Position numbers and translations under genes: made by a program
NCBI GenBank assembly: GCA_003054495.1
Contig: CP028514.1
Span: 2,558,001-2,622,000 of the forward strand
DNA from: Carboxydocella thermautotrophica
GTDB taxonomy: Bacteria > Bacillota > GCA-003054495 > Carboxydocellales > Carboxydocellaceae
Direction: 5' to 3'
DNA length: 64,000 nucleotides
Shown here: one piece after another, positions 1 to 8,316 of the stretch
Layout of the letters: each line of letters starts with the position of its first letter
Position numbering within the stretch: position 1 is the stretch's first letter
The notes under the pieces: model-generated
Told to the model about the DNA's origin: nothing
The model's input: the letters and a program-made list of their open reading frames with translations, nothing else
Database searches by the model: none

Positions 1-449
<449 letters not shown>

Positions 450-1679
450 TTAGGTCCGATAATCAGCATTGATCCTGACATAATCATAGGTTAAGTCACA
501 GCCCCAGGCGGTGGCCCTTTCTCTCCCCTGCGCCAGATCTACTGCGATGGTCACTTCTTTTTCTGCCAGCAGAGCCCGGGCTTCCTCTTCCGCAAAAGGC
601 ACCGGTGCACCTTCCTGGAATACCAGTAAACTCTTTTCCCCGGCCCGGAAACTAATGGAAACTGCCTGGGGGTCAAATTCCGCACCGGAATAACCCAGAG
701 CGGCCATAATCCGTCCCCAGTTGGCATCAGCGCCGAAGATAGCGCTTTTCACCAGACTGGAACCGGCAATCGTTCTGGCCGCCAGCCGGGCTGCCGCCAG
801 GGAAATTGCCCCTGTTACCTCAACAGTCAGCAATCTGGTAGCCCCTTCCCCATCGCGGGCAATAGCGATGGCCAGGCGGCGACAAACTTCCGTTACTGCC
901 AGAGTCAGCTCTTCCCAGCCCGGCTGCCCCGGGGCCAGGGCCGACTCAGGCCCGGCCAGGCCATTGGCCAGGGCAACTACCATGTCATTGGTACTGGTAT
1001 CGCCATCGACGGTAACCATATTGAAGGTCTGGTCCACCGCTTCCTTGAGCAAAGCTTGCCAGGCTGCCCCATCCACCCGGGCATCAGTGGTGATAAAGGC
1101 CAGCATGGTTGCCATATTGGGATGAATCATCCCCGACCCTTTGGCAATCCCCCCTACACGCACCGGTTGACCGGCAATTTCTATTTCCACTGCCGTTTCC
1201 TTGGCAAAGGTATCAGTGGTCATAATAGCTGCAGCAGCGTCACCACTGCCCTCCGGGTTGAGTTGAGCCCAGGCCCGGGTGATCCCGCTTTCAACTACAT
1301 CCATGGGTAAAGGCACCCCGATTACTCCAGTAGAGGCTACAATCACCTCTTCAGCAGTTATTTCCCCACCACTCAGAGCCGCTACCTGAGTTGCCATCGC
1401 TCTAGCATCCGCCAGGCCCTGTTCCCCGGTACAGGCATTGGCATTACCGCTGTTGGCCACAATGGCCCGCGCCTGGCCACGGTTAACCACTTCCTTTGAC
1501 CACAGGACAGGTGCCGCCTGCACTTTATTGGTGGTGAACACCCCGGCTACTATAGCCGGGGCCTGACTGATGATCACTGCCACATCTTTTTTGTCACTAT
1601 CCCGCTTTTTTATCCCTGCCGCTACCCCGGCCGCCTGATAGCCCCGGGGCGCGCATACTCCTCCTGGACAATCCCGCAT
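450..1679 (-). CDS. argJ: Glutamate N-acetyltransferase / amino-acid acetyltransferase (ornithine acetyltransferase)
   Basis: ArgJ moves the acetyl group from N-acetylornithine to glutamate, recycling it, and in many bacteria also makes acetylglutamate from acetyl-CoA. The 409-residue product has the usual family length. The self-cleavage site is plain: GMIHPNMATMLAF, with Thr191 the expected nucleophile that splits the precursor into alpha and beta chains. Other family marks are TTNKVQAAPV, NSGNANACTG and DGDTSTNDM. It lies 15 bases after argC. Whether this copy is bifunctional cannot be told; no separate argA is seen nearby. Confidence 0.96.
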   Translation of the reverse strand: MRDCPGGVCAPRGYQAAGVAAGIKKRDSDKKDVAVIISQAPAIVAGVFTTNKVQAAPVLWSKEVVNRGQARAIVANSGNANACTGEQGLADARAMATQVAALSGGEITAEEVIVASTGVIGVPLPMDVVESGITRAWAQLNPEGSGDAAAAIMTTDTFAKETAVEIEIAGQPVRVGGIAKGSGMIHPNMATMLAFITTDARVDGAAWQALLKEAVDQTFNMVTVDGDTSTNDMVVALANGLAGPESALAPGQPGWEELTLAVTEVCRRLAIAIARDGEGATRLLTVEVTGAISLAAARLAARTIAGSSLVKSAIFGADANWGRIMAALGYSGAEFDPQAVSISFRAGEKSLLVFQEGAPVPFAEEEARALLAEKEVTIAVDLAQGRERATAWGCDLTYDYVRINADYRT

Positions 1680-1694
1680 TTTCCTTTCCCCTTT

Positions 1695-2732
1695 CTATGG
1701 CCACAACCCTGTTTCTTCTAAGCCCATGGTTTCCGGCAAACCAAACAGGATATTCATATTTTGCACTGCCTGCCCGCTGGCCCCTTTGACCAGATTGTCA
1801 ATGGCAGAGACCAGAATTAAACGACCGGTGCGGGCATCTTTTTTCAAACCAATAAAGGTCCGATTGCTTCCCGCACACCACTTGGTCTGGGGATACTGAC
1901 CTGCCTCCAGTACCTTAACAAAAGGTTCTCCCCGGTAAAAGTCCCGGTAGATAGCCCTGATCTCTTCTTCCTCCAGATTCTGTCGTAACTTAGCATAGAC
2001 AGTGCTCAAAATCCCCCGTGTCATGGGTACTAGATGGGGAGTAAAAGTGATGGTCAGGGGTTTTCCCGCCAGGACCGCCAGTTCCTGCTCGATTTCCGCC
2101 GTATGCCGGTGCTGCCCGACATTATAGGCTTTAAAGTTTTCGTTAACTTCACTGAAGTGCACTCCCAGGCTCACACCCCGGCCAGCCCCGGATACGCCGG
2201 ACTTGCTATCGGCGATTATGGTATCGAGATGGAGCAGACCATGTTTCAGTGCCGGTGCCAGGGCCAGCAAAATGCTGGTGGGATAACAGCCGGGATTGGC
2301 CACCAGCCGGGCAGCCGCTATCTGCTCCCGTTTCAGTTCCGGCAAGCCATAGACTGCTTCAGCCAGCAACTGCGGGTATGAATGTTCCAGCCCATACCAG
2401 GTTTGATAGGCCACGGCATCTTTTAAGCGAAAGTCTGCACCTAAATCAATCACCTTCACCCCGGCTGACAGCAAACGGGCGGCAATGGGCATGGAAACCC
2501 CATGGGGCAGGGCCAAAAAAGCCACGTCCACCTCAGTTAGTTTGTCCTGTCCCTGCTCGATCAGTACCGGTAGCTCTAAGGGTGAAAGCTGAGGAAACAC
2601 CTGGGCAATTTCCTGACCTGCATAACTTTGACTGGTTAAAACCTCTATTTTTACCTCCGGGTGACCCTGAAGGATTCTGATCAGTTCTGCGCCAGTATAA
2701 CCGGTGGCACCAACAATACCAACTTTTATCAC
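1695..2732 (-). CDS. argC: N-acetyl-gamma-glutamyl-phosphate reductase
   Basis: ArgC reduces N-acetylglutamyl phosphate to the semialdehyde with NADPH. The 345-residue protein opens with the nucleotide-binding motif GIVGATGYTGAEL and carries the active-site cysteine at 149 in NPGCYPT, plus the conserved HRHTAEIEQEL segment. It is the first gene of argC-argJ-argB and sits behind a promoter whose -35 is covered by an ArgR-type box. No anomaly is seen. Confidence 0.97.
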   Translation of the reverse strand: MIKVGIVGATGYTGAELIRILQGHPEVKIEVLTSQSYAGQEIAQVFPQLSPLELPVLIEQGQDKLTEVDVAFLALPHGVSMPIAARLLSAGVKVIDLGADFRLKDAVAYQTWYGLEHSYPQLLAEAVYGLPELKREQIAAARLVANPGCYPTSILLALAPALKHGLLHLDTIIADSKSGVSGAGRGVSLGVHFSEVNENFKAYNVGQHRHTAEIEQELAVLAGKPLTITFTPHLVPMTRGILSTVYAKLRQNLEEEEIRAIYRDFYRGEPFVKVLEAGQYPQTKWCAGSNRTFIGLKKDARTGRLILVSAIDNLVKGASGQAVQNMNILFGLPETMGLEETGLWP

Positions 2733-2760
2733 ACCGATCCCCCCTGTATAACATGTTATA

Positions 2761-2790
2761 ATTATACATCATTTCTGCATAATAATGCAA
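2761..2790 (-). promoter_or_regulatory. argC promoter with ARG box over the -35
   Basis: Read on the minus strand, TTGCAT (2785-2790) and TATAAT (2761-2766) are 18 bases apart, a good sigma-A promoter for argC. The perfect palindrome TGCATAATAATGCA at 2776-2789 fits the Firmicute ARG box (TGMATWWWWATKCA) bound by ArgR/AhrC and covers the -35, so arginine repression by blocking polymerase is the likely logic. The binding is inferred. Confidence 0.8.
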
Positions 2791-2820
2791 GAAAAAAAGA
2801 CTCCGGTTATTGCCGGAGCC
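2791..2820 (-). terminator. Rho-independent terminator after the EamA gene
   Basis: On the minus strand the stem CTCCGG/CCGGAG (2801-2818) is followed by seven T (2792-2798). It ends the deacetylase-EamA transcript before the argC promoter. Confidence 0.85.
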
Positions 2821-2835
2821 ATTTCCGCAATAATG

Positions 2836-3699
2836 CTATACCATCTTTTGCCTGCTGGCAAAAACTGTCCAGGCAATCCCCAGCAATAACAAGCCCAGCC
2901 ATATCCCCTGTTCAAGGGAAGGAACCTCATGTAAAAACAGAGCCGCTAACAGAGTAGCTCCCACCGGTTCACTCAGGGCGGTAAGGGAAATCAGTCCTGC
3001 TGGCAAAAATTTTAGCGCCCACATCAAAAGGCTATGTCCTAGCAGGGTAGGAAAAAGAGCCAGCGCCAGGAACGCCAGCCAGTCCTGCCCGGAATAGCCG
3101 GTAAAGGAATAAGGGGAAAAGAGAATGGCCAGAGCCAGAAACAGGGCACAGGCACTATAAACTAAAAAGCTGTAATTCAGTGCTGTCAGGTACTGGCGAC
3201 ATTTCCTCCCGATCAAAAAATAAGCTGATACCATAACCGCTGAAAACAAAGCCAGCATTTCCCCCCGTAAATCCCCGCCAGTTCCTTGCATCTGCTGCCA
3301 GCTCAAACCGGCAGTAGCCAGAATAGCCAAAAAGATGCCAGACCAGCTCCCGGACGGTAATCTCTCCCCCAGCCAGAGTCGACTCCCCAGGAGAACAAAA
3401 ATCGGATGGGTAGCCACCAGTACCGTAGCCATTGCCACCGAGGTATATTTAAATGATTGCAACCAGGTACTCCAGTGCAGGGCTAAAAAAATTCCGGCCA
3501 GTACCGGCCAAAACCAAAACTTTGGTTTTATCTCTCCGTTATGCTCCCGCCAGTGCCTTACCATCAGCGGCAGATAAAGTATTACAGCAAAAAAGACCCG
3601 ATAAAAAGCGATAACCAGGCCATGGGCCGTTGCCAATTTAGCCCAGAGCCCGGCTGACGATATAGCCAGAGTAGCGATAATCAAACCTGCTAACGCCAT
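2836..3699 (-). CDS. EamA-family (drug/metabolite) transporter
   Basis: A 287-residue membrane protein with about ten hydrophobic helices in two similar halves, the EamA layout. The second half holds the typical LISLTALSEPVGATLLAALFLHE stretch, read here in parts (LTALSEPV, LLAALFLHE), and the first half has FIGLEV-like counterparts (FYRVFFAV, HWSTWLQSFKYTSVA). Members export amino acids or metabolites; the substrate cannot be read. It overlaps the polysaccharide deacetylase gene by 10 bases and is probably translated with it. A terminator follows. Confidence 0.88.
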   Translation of the reverse strand: MALAGLIIATLAISSAGLWAKLATAHGLVIAFYRVFFAVILYLPLMVRHWREHNGEIKPKFWFWPVLAGIFLALHWSTWLQSFKYTSVAMATVLVATHPIFVLLGSRLWLGERLPSGSWSGIFLAILATAGLSWQQMQGTGGDLRGEMLALFSAVMVSAYFLIGRKCRQYLTALNYSFLVYSACALFLALAILFSPYSFTGYSGQDWLAFLALALFPTLLGHSLLMWALKFLPAGLISLTALSEPVGATLLAALFLHEVPSLEQGIWLGLLLLGIAWTVFASRQKMV

Positions 3700-4436
3700 A
3701 ACTCCTCCCCATTTCTTATCTCTTTCTCAGTATCTAGCAACTGACTCAAAGTAACAAAGCGATAGCCCTGGGCCCGCAGTCTGGTGATAATGAGCGGCAA
3801 AGCCTGCACCGTTTTGATTCGGTTCAGACGGCCATCATGCCCCAGGATAATCGCCCCGGGATAAACTTTAGCCACTACCCGGTCTGCCATTGCCTCAGGT
3901 GTTCTGGTCGTGTGATTTTCAATGCCCACTGTCCAGAGAACAATCCTCAGTCCTCTGAGCTCACAGGCTTCGATCAGCCGCCAGTCAAAGCGGCCCCGGG
4001 GCGGCCGAAAGTAGTCCGGCACTTTACCGGTGATACGCTCCAGCAGAGAATTGGTCATATCTATTTCCAGAGCAATTTGTTGCTCATTCATCGCCACCAT
4101 ATCCTGATGGCTAAAAGTATGGTTGGCTATCTCATGTCCTTCAGCTATTTCCCGTTCCAGCAGGTCCCGGTGATCCTGTGCCGCCTGACCAATGACAAAA
4201 AAAGTAGCAGGAACGCGATATTGCTGAAGGATGTCCAGTATTTGCGGAGTAAAACGGGGATCAGGACCATCATCAAAGGTCAGAGCAACCAGCTTCTCCC
4301 CCTGGGTATGGGCAGAAATCACTATCCTTCCCAGCAGATGGGCACTGGCCATAGCCTGCATCAGCTGGGGTTGCAAGACCCGCCAGACCAGGTAAACCAG
4401 CAAAAAAGTTAAAACCATCCAGTAGTGTCTTTTCAT
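3690..4436 (-). CDS. Polysaccharide deacetylase (NodB domain), membrane-anchored
   Basis: A 248-residue protein with an N-terminal hydrophobic segment (about residues 7-20) acting as anchor or signal, then a NodB domain. The metal site is visible: TFDDGPD at 53-59 and NHTFSH at 105-110; the RPPRGRFD motif and a late LGHDG complete the catalytic set. Such enzymes deacetylate peptidoglycan or chitin-like sugars; in spore formers the PdaB/YlxY type acts on cortex or wall. The precise substrate is not decidable. It overlaps the EamA gene. A TATAAT lies upstream near 4473-4478 but its -35 is poor. Confidence 0.9.
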   Translation of the reverse strand: MKRHYWMVLTFLLVYLVWRVLQPQLMQAMASAHLLGRIVISAHTQGEKLVALTFDDGPDPRFTPQILDILQQYRVPATFFVIGQAAQDHRDLLEREIAEGHEIANHTFSHQDMVAMNEQQIALEIDMTNSLLERITGKVPDYFRPPRGRFDWRLIEACELRGLRIVLWTVGIENHTTRTPEAMADRVVAKVYPGAIILGHDGRLNRIKTVQALPLIITRLRAQGYRFVTLSQLLDTEKEIRNGEELWR

Positions 4437-4524
4437 GGCTATCTCCGCCCTTCTGGTTATCCGTCTATATTAATTATAGCCTTGCTAGTACTGGCTGGCC
4501 ATTGTTTTTTGCTGGAATGTCGAA

Positions 4525-5358
4525 TTACCTGGTTTTACGGGTGTCTTCAAAGTATGGCAGGGGAATGTACTGTACAGAAGGACGACGCTGAGGCGGTTGA
4601 GGATAGTACTCCATCAGTTCATAAATTTCCCGGGGCATGGCCGTGGAAACTGGTAACCCCAGTTCCCGTAACTGTTCATAAGAAATAGGATAATCATGAG
4701 TCCAGCGACCTTCACTGAAAATTTTCGCTAGTTCCGCTGCCCGCTCAGGCTGAAACTTATCGGCCAGAATTTCCTTGAGCTTGGTCTCCACCTGATTCAT
4801 TGCCTTTCTGGCAATATCGGCCAGAATTAGGGTCTCGTCTTTACAATGTTCCTTCCCTTTTTCCTCTACTACCTTAATAACAGAGGCAGCCGGGTACTGA
4901 CCGATCTGGGGATCCACCGGGCCCAGGACCGCATTTTCATCCATCACGATTTCGTCTGCCGATAATGCCAGCATCGTCCCCCCTGACATGGCATAATGGG
5001 GTATAAATACTGTTACTTTGGCTTTGTGCCTGCTTAAAGCTGAAGCAATTTGCTCTGAGGCCAGTACTAAGCCCCCTGGTGTGTGCAGAACCAGGTCTAT
5101 GGGCATATCTTCGGGTGTAAGCCGGATCGCCCGCAAAACTTGCTCTGAGTCCTCAATATTGATAAAACGTGAAATCGGTATGCCCAGCAGGTTAATGGAT
5201 TCCTGACGATGAATAAGGGTGATCAAACGAGAACCCCTTTTTAACTCAATTTCCCGCATTAAACGCACACGCTGCAACTCCAGGCGCCGCTGATTGAACA
5301 TGGGCACCAGTGCCATAATCATAAAAACCAGCCAGAGCAAATTAAGGATAGTAGCCAT
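4525..5358 (-). CDS. SDH-type serine protease (ClpP/crotonase fold), membrane-anchored
   Basis: I place the start at the ATG at 5358, preceded by GGAGGG, giving 277 residues; the longer upstream frame runs through the spacer without a site. Residues 3-20 form a membrane helix. The ClpP-like core has LVLHTPGG (90-96) and YAMSGGT (122-128), where Ser125 fits the nucleophile in the oxyanion loop. This matches the SDH_protease family (Ser-Asp-His), close to SppA/NfeD proteases. The role is probably cleavage of membrane or signal peptides; no substrate is implied. The next gene upstream on the strand is a SASP. Confidence 0.85.
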   Translation of the reverse strand: MATILNLLWLVFMIMALVPMFNQRRLELQRVRLMREIELKRGSRLITLIHRQESINLLGIPISRFINIEDSEQVLRAIRLTPEDMPIDLVLHTPGGLVLASEQIASALSRHKAKVTVFIPHYAMSGGTMLALSADEIVMDENAVLGPVDPQIGQYPAASVIKVVEEKGKEHCKDETLILADIARKAMNQVETKLKEILADKFQPERAAELAKIFSEGRWTHDYPISYEQLRELGLPVSTAMPREIYELMEYYPQPPQRRPSVQYIPLPYFEDTRKTR

Positions 5359-5395
5359 CTTTTCCCTCCTCTGCAGTAGAAAAGGGGGCGCACCC

Positions 5396-5698
5396 CTAGC
5401 GAACCGCCCGGAGCCGCTGCACCCCCAGGGCCTGTGCAGCCAGTTGAGGCCGCCGCTGGGCATGAACCAGCCGCATTTGCGACCGCCGCTGCCGCGCCTC
5501 ATATTCTGCCACCAGCGCCCGCTGACCAAGTTCAATCAGCCGTTTAACCATGGTACCGCCGATTTTCCCTACCTGTCTGGTAGTCAGGTCCCCGTTATCC
5601 TCCTCATTCAGAGGAATTCCCAACTCCTGAGCCACTTCAAACTTCAATTGTTTGAGGGCCGCTTCGGTAACCGGGTCCTTGCGCTTTCGGCGTGCCAT
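5396..5698 (-). CDS. Alpha/beta-type small acid-soluble spore protein with long C-terminal tail
   Basis: SASPs coat spore DNA and shield it from UV and heat, and are degraded by GPR at germination. The signature is clear: LKFEVAQELGI near residues 17-27 and NGDLTTRQVGKIGGTMVKRLIE near 35-56 (read in parts NGDLTTRQVG and GGTMVKRLI). Most members are 60-75 residues; this one has 100, with an Arg/Gln/Ala-rich tail from about residue 65. It marks the organism as an endospore former. Expression is normally by sigma-G in the forespore; I did not identify that promoter with certainty. Confidence 0.9.
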   Translation of the reverse strand: MARRKRKDPVTEAALKQLKFEVAQELGIPLNEEDNGDLTTRQVGKIGGTMVKRLIELGQRALVAEYEARQRRSQMRLVHAQRRPQLAAQALGVQRLRAVR

Positions 5699-5733
5699 TT
5701 AACCAGCCTCCTTTCGGAACTTGGTCAATTTTA

Positions 5734-6915
5734 TTATGAGCAGGAACCCCGGTTTTCAAACTCACTACGAATCTGTTTTTGCAAGGCAGGCTTGTTTAAG
5801 ATTTCCAGTGCTGTTAAAGCCATTGCCTGTGCGCCCAGCAGCAATCCATTTAAGCCCCCCGGTCCACCCGCCGCCTGAGCAAATTCCTGGGTATGAGCTG
5901 TTAGCCCCAGTGACCCTATGGCTACATAGGGATGAATAGCCGGTACTACCTGGCTGACATTGCCCATATCCAGGGAACCCATGCCTTCCCGTCCTGAACG
6001 TATCTGTTCCACTCCCAGATAGCGTAACTTTTGCTCAAAAATACGGGCCATGGTCTGATTAGTACACATCTCATCATAGGATAATTCAAAATTATGCCAT
6101 TCCACCTTGCAGCCAGTAGCCAGGGCTGCTCCCCGGGCGCAGTTATGTACCTTCTCCACCAGGGTATTGAGGTAGTTTCTCTGTTTGGCTCGAATATAAA
6201 ACCGCGCCACTGCCCGTTCCGGAACAATATTGGGAGCTATGCCCCCTTCTGTGATAATGCCATTGATCCTTACCCCATCGGGTAAATAGGGACGCAGTGC
6301 ATTAATATTATTGAATAGTTGAATAACCCCTTCCAGGGCACTGATTCCTTCCTGGGGACTGGCCGCAGCATGGGCTGGTTTGCCGTAAAAAACATACTCA
6401 ATCGCATCCATCGCCGTTGATGTAACCTGGGCACAAAAATGGTCAGCCGGATGAATCATCATAGCAAAATCCACGGCCTGAAAATAACCCTTCTGTACCA
6501 GAATCACCTTTCCGCCCCCGGTTTCTTCCGCCGGTGTACCTATTACTGCGATCCGTCCCGACCACTCTGACCGAAAGCGGGCCAGAGCAAGACCTGCTGC
6601 TACTGCTGCTACCCCGATTATATTATGGCCACAGGCATGGCCCAGTTCCGGCAAAGCATCATATTCCGCCAGCAAAGCCAGGGTTGGCCCGGTCCCCTTG
6701 CCCTGGCATTCGGCCCAAAAGGCGGTTTCCATCTCACCTATGCCTTTTTGTACGGTAAAGCCACCAGCAGCCAATGCCTCAGTTAACAATTTACAGGCAA
6801 AGTACTCCTGGTAGCCCAGTTCTGGATGGCGGTGAATAGCCAGGCTTAAATCCTGCCAGGTACTAAGATTTTCCTGCAACCATGTACAAATTCTTTCCCC
6901 GGTATCCTTTAGCAA
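5734..6915 (-). CDS. M20-family amidohydrolase (AbgB-like)
   Basis: A 393-residue metallopeptidase of the M20D group, which hydrolyses N-acyl amino acids, p-aminobenzoyl-glutamate or amino-acid amides. Metal ligands are visible in order: EYDALPELGHACGHN (Asp and His ligands), the catalytic EETGGG, and a C-terminal HTQEF. The small lid domain carries GKPAHAAA. The start is TTG at 6915 with GGAG about ten bases upstream, and it overlaps the end of cheX by 7 bases, so the two are likely co-translated. The exact substrate is unknown. Confidence 0.88.
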   Translation of the reverse strand: MLKDTGERICTWLQENLSTWQDLSLAIHRHPELGYQEYFACKLLTEALAAGGFTVQKGIGEMETAFWAECQGKGTGPTLALLAEYDALPELGHACGHNIIGVAAVAAGLALARFRSEWSGRIAVIGTPAEETGGGKVILVQKGYFQAVDFAMMIHPADHFCAQVTSTAMDAIEYVFYGKPAHAAASPQEGISALEGVIQLFNNINALRPYLPDGVRINGIITEGGIAPNIVPERAVARFYIRAKQRNYLNTLVEKVHNCARGAALATGCKVEWHNFELSYDEMCTNQTMARIFEQKLRYLGVEQIRSGREGMGSLDMGNVSQVVPAIHPYVAIGSLGLTAHTQEFAQAAGGPGGLNGLLLGAQAMALTALEILNKPALQKQIRSEFENRGSCS

Positions 6916-7382
6916 TTATTTTTCACTCCTCGCAAAGCTACTAACAAAGTTAAGGGCCCAACGGCAGTAGTTAGCTGCACCACCAGATAGGTTAAGCCCA
7001 CCAAATTGATTTTGGCCTGTTCTCCTACCAGCACGACAGGGGTACTGATATCAGTAGTATAACCTGCCCTTTCCAGTTCCCGGGTGGCTATGCCGGAAAT
7101 CACATTTCCCATTTCTGCCACCGCACTATACACTATTTCATTAAATTCACCTATAGGCTCCCCCAGCATCAGGCTGGCCAGCTGGCAAGCCTGATGCTGG
7201 TCCAGACCATAAAAAATCAGGCCTTCTACATCTCCGGTCATGGCAATATTGACCTTAACTTCCCTGCTTGTTAAGAGATGATTGTCCAGACTAAGCTGGC
7301 CTATCTGTACATCACTGCCTATTTCCTGTTGCAAAACCTCTCTGGCAGCTATAATAAAAGGATTAATCAACTCCGCTTGCAA
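6909..7382 (-). CDS. cheX: CheX-like chemotaxis phosphatase
   Basis: CheX removes phosphate from CheY and resets chemotactic signalling. The 157-residue protein has the CheC/CheX fold with the catalytic Glu-x-x-Asn motif in AEMGNVISG. Only one such motif is present, as in CheX. The start appears to be TTG at 7382 with GGGAGAG upstream. No chemotaxis or flagellar gene is in the window, so this is an orphan copy, joined instead to an amidohydrolase gene by a 7-base overlap. Family assignment is good; its partner is unknown. Confidence 0.82.
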   Translation of the reverse strand: MQAELINPFIIAAREVLQQEIGSDVQIGQLSLDNHLLTSREVKVNIAMTGDVEGLIFYGLDQHQACQLASLMLGEPIGEFNEIVYSAVAEMGNVISGIATRELERAGYTTDISTPVVLVGEQAKINLVGLTYLVVQLTTAVGPLTLLVALRGVKNNC

Positions 7383-7447
7383 GTCTCTCCCGTCCTTTCA
7401 GGCAAACTACTGGCTATTTCGACACTGCCGCCCCTCTTTCCTGCTGC

Positions 7448-8302
7448 TCAGGGCAAGTTACCTAAATAAACATATTTTAAATAGCGCGAGGCGATAGCTT
7501 GCGCCTCATACATTCTCTCCAACGGAGTGGGTGGTGCTGTTAAACTGCGCCGGGGAAAATAGCGGGATAGATGAAGTGGGATTTTAGAAGATAGATCTGC
7601 CAGCCTTCTTGCCAGCGCCTCGATCTGCTCCGGGCTGTCGTTTTCATCAGTAACCAAAAGACAGGTTATTTCCACATGAACCCCCGCCTCTACCGCCAGT
7701 TCTACTGCACGCCACACCGGTTCCGGGCGGGCTTTACACAGCTTACGGTAGAACTCTTTCTCTCCTTTAATATCAATGTTAGCTGCATCCAGCCAGGGCA
7801 ACAGCTCCCGCCAGGGAGCTTCATTGATATAGCCATTGCTGACCAGCACATTTGCCAATCCTTTCCCCCGGGCCAATTTGGCCGTAGCCAGGACAAACTC
7901 AAACCACATCAAGGGCTCGGAATAGGTATAAGCCAGACCAATATTCCCGACTGGCCGGTAGTTTTCTGCCAGGGCCACCAGTTCTTCCGGACTGATTTCC
8001 TCCCTGCCTCCCCTGCCGCTTACCAGTTCCCAGTTCTGGCAAAAGGCGCAATCCAGGTTACAGCCCGTTGTTCCTACTGACAAAATCATGCTACCCGGTT
8101 TAAAGCGAAAAAGGGGTTTTTTCTCGACAGGGTCCAGGGCCAGGGCCCCAATTTGTCCATAATTGAGGGCATAAAGCTTGCCTCCTCTGTTCTCTCTCAC
8201 TCCGCATCTACCTTTTTGTCCATCTGCCACAAGACAGTAATGAGGACATAACTGGCAGCGGATTTTTTCCCCTTCCCTCTGCCAGTACTGAGCCTCTTTC
8301 AT
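7448..8302 (-). CDS. amrS: AmmeMemoRadiSam system radical SAM enzyme
   Basis: This radical SAM protein has the cluster motif CNLDCAFC (Cys81, 85, 88, a CxxxCxxC) and a preceding Cys-rich N-terminus (CQLCPHYC at 16-23, CGV at 33-35), as in pyruvate-formate-lyase-activase-like AmrS enzymes. I choose the ATG at 8302 (284 residues) because GGAGG sits just upstream, right after the stop of the Memo-AMMECR1 gene; the longer frame from 8317 would begin on that site itself. The AmrS-Memo-AMMECR1 trio is conserved in prokaryotes but its reaction is not established. Confidence 0.9.
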   Translation of the reverse strand: MKEAQYWQREGEKIRCQLCPHYCLVADGQKGRCGVRENRGGKLYALNYGQIGALALDPVEKKPLFRFKPGSMILSVGTTGCNLDCAFCQNWELVSGRGGREEISPEELVALAENYRPVGNIGLAYTYSEPLMWFEFVLATAKLARGKGLANVLVSNGYINEAPWRELLPWLDAANIDIKGEKEFYRKLCKARPEPVWRAVELAVEAGVHVEITCLLVTDENDSPEQIEALARRLADLSSKIPLHLSRYFPRRSLTAPPTPLERMYEAQAIASRYLKYVYLGNLP

Positions 8303-8316
8303 ACTATATCCCTCCA

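Noticed and set aside
4437-4524. A sigma-A promoter for the deacetylase gene
   Set aside because: A TATAAT is present at 4473-4478 but no acceptable -35 lies at 16-18 bases, so it was not listed.
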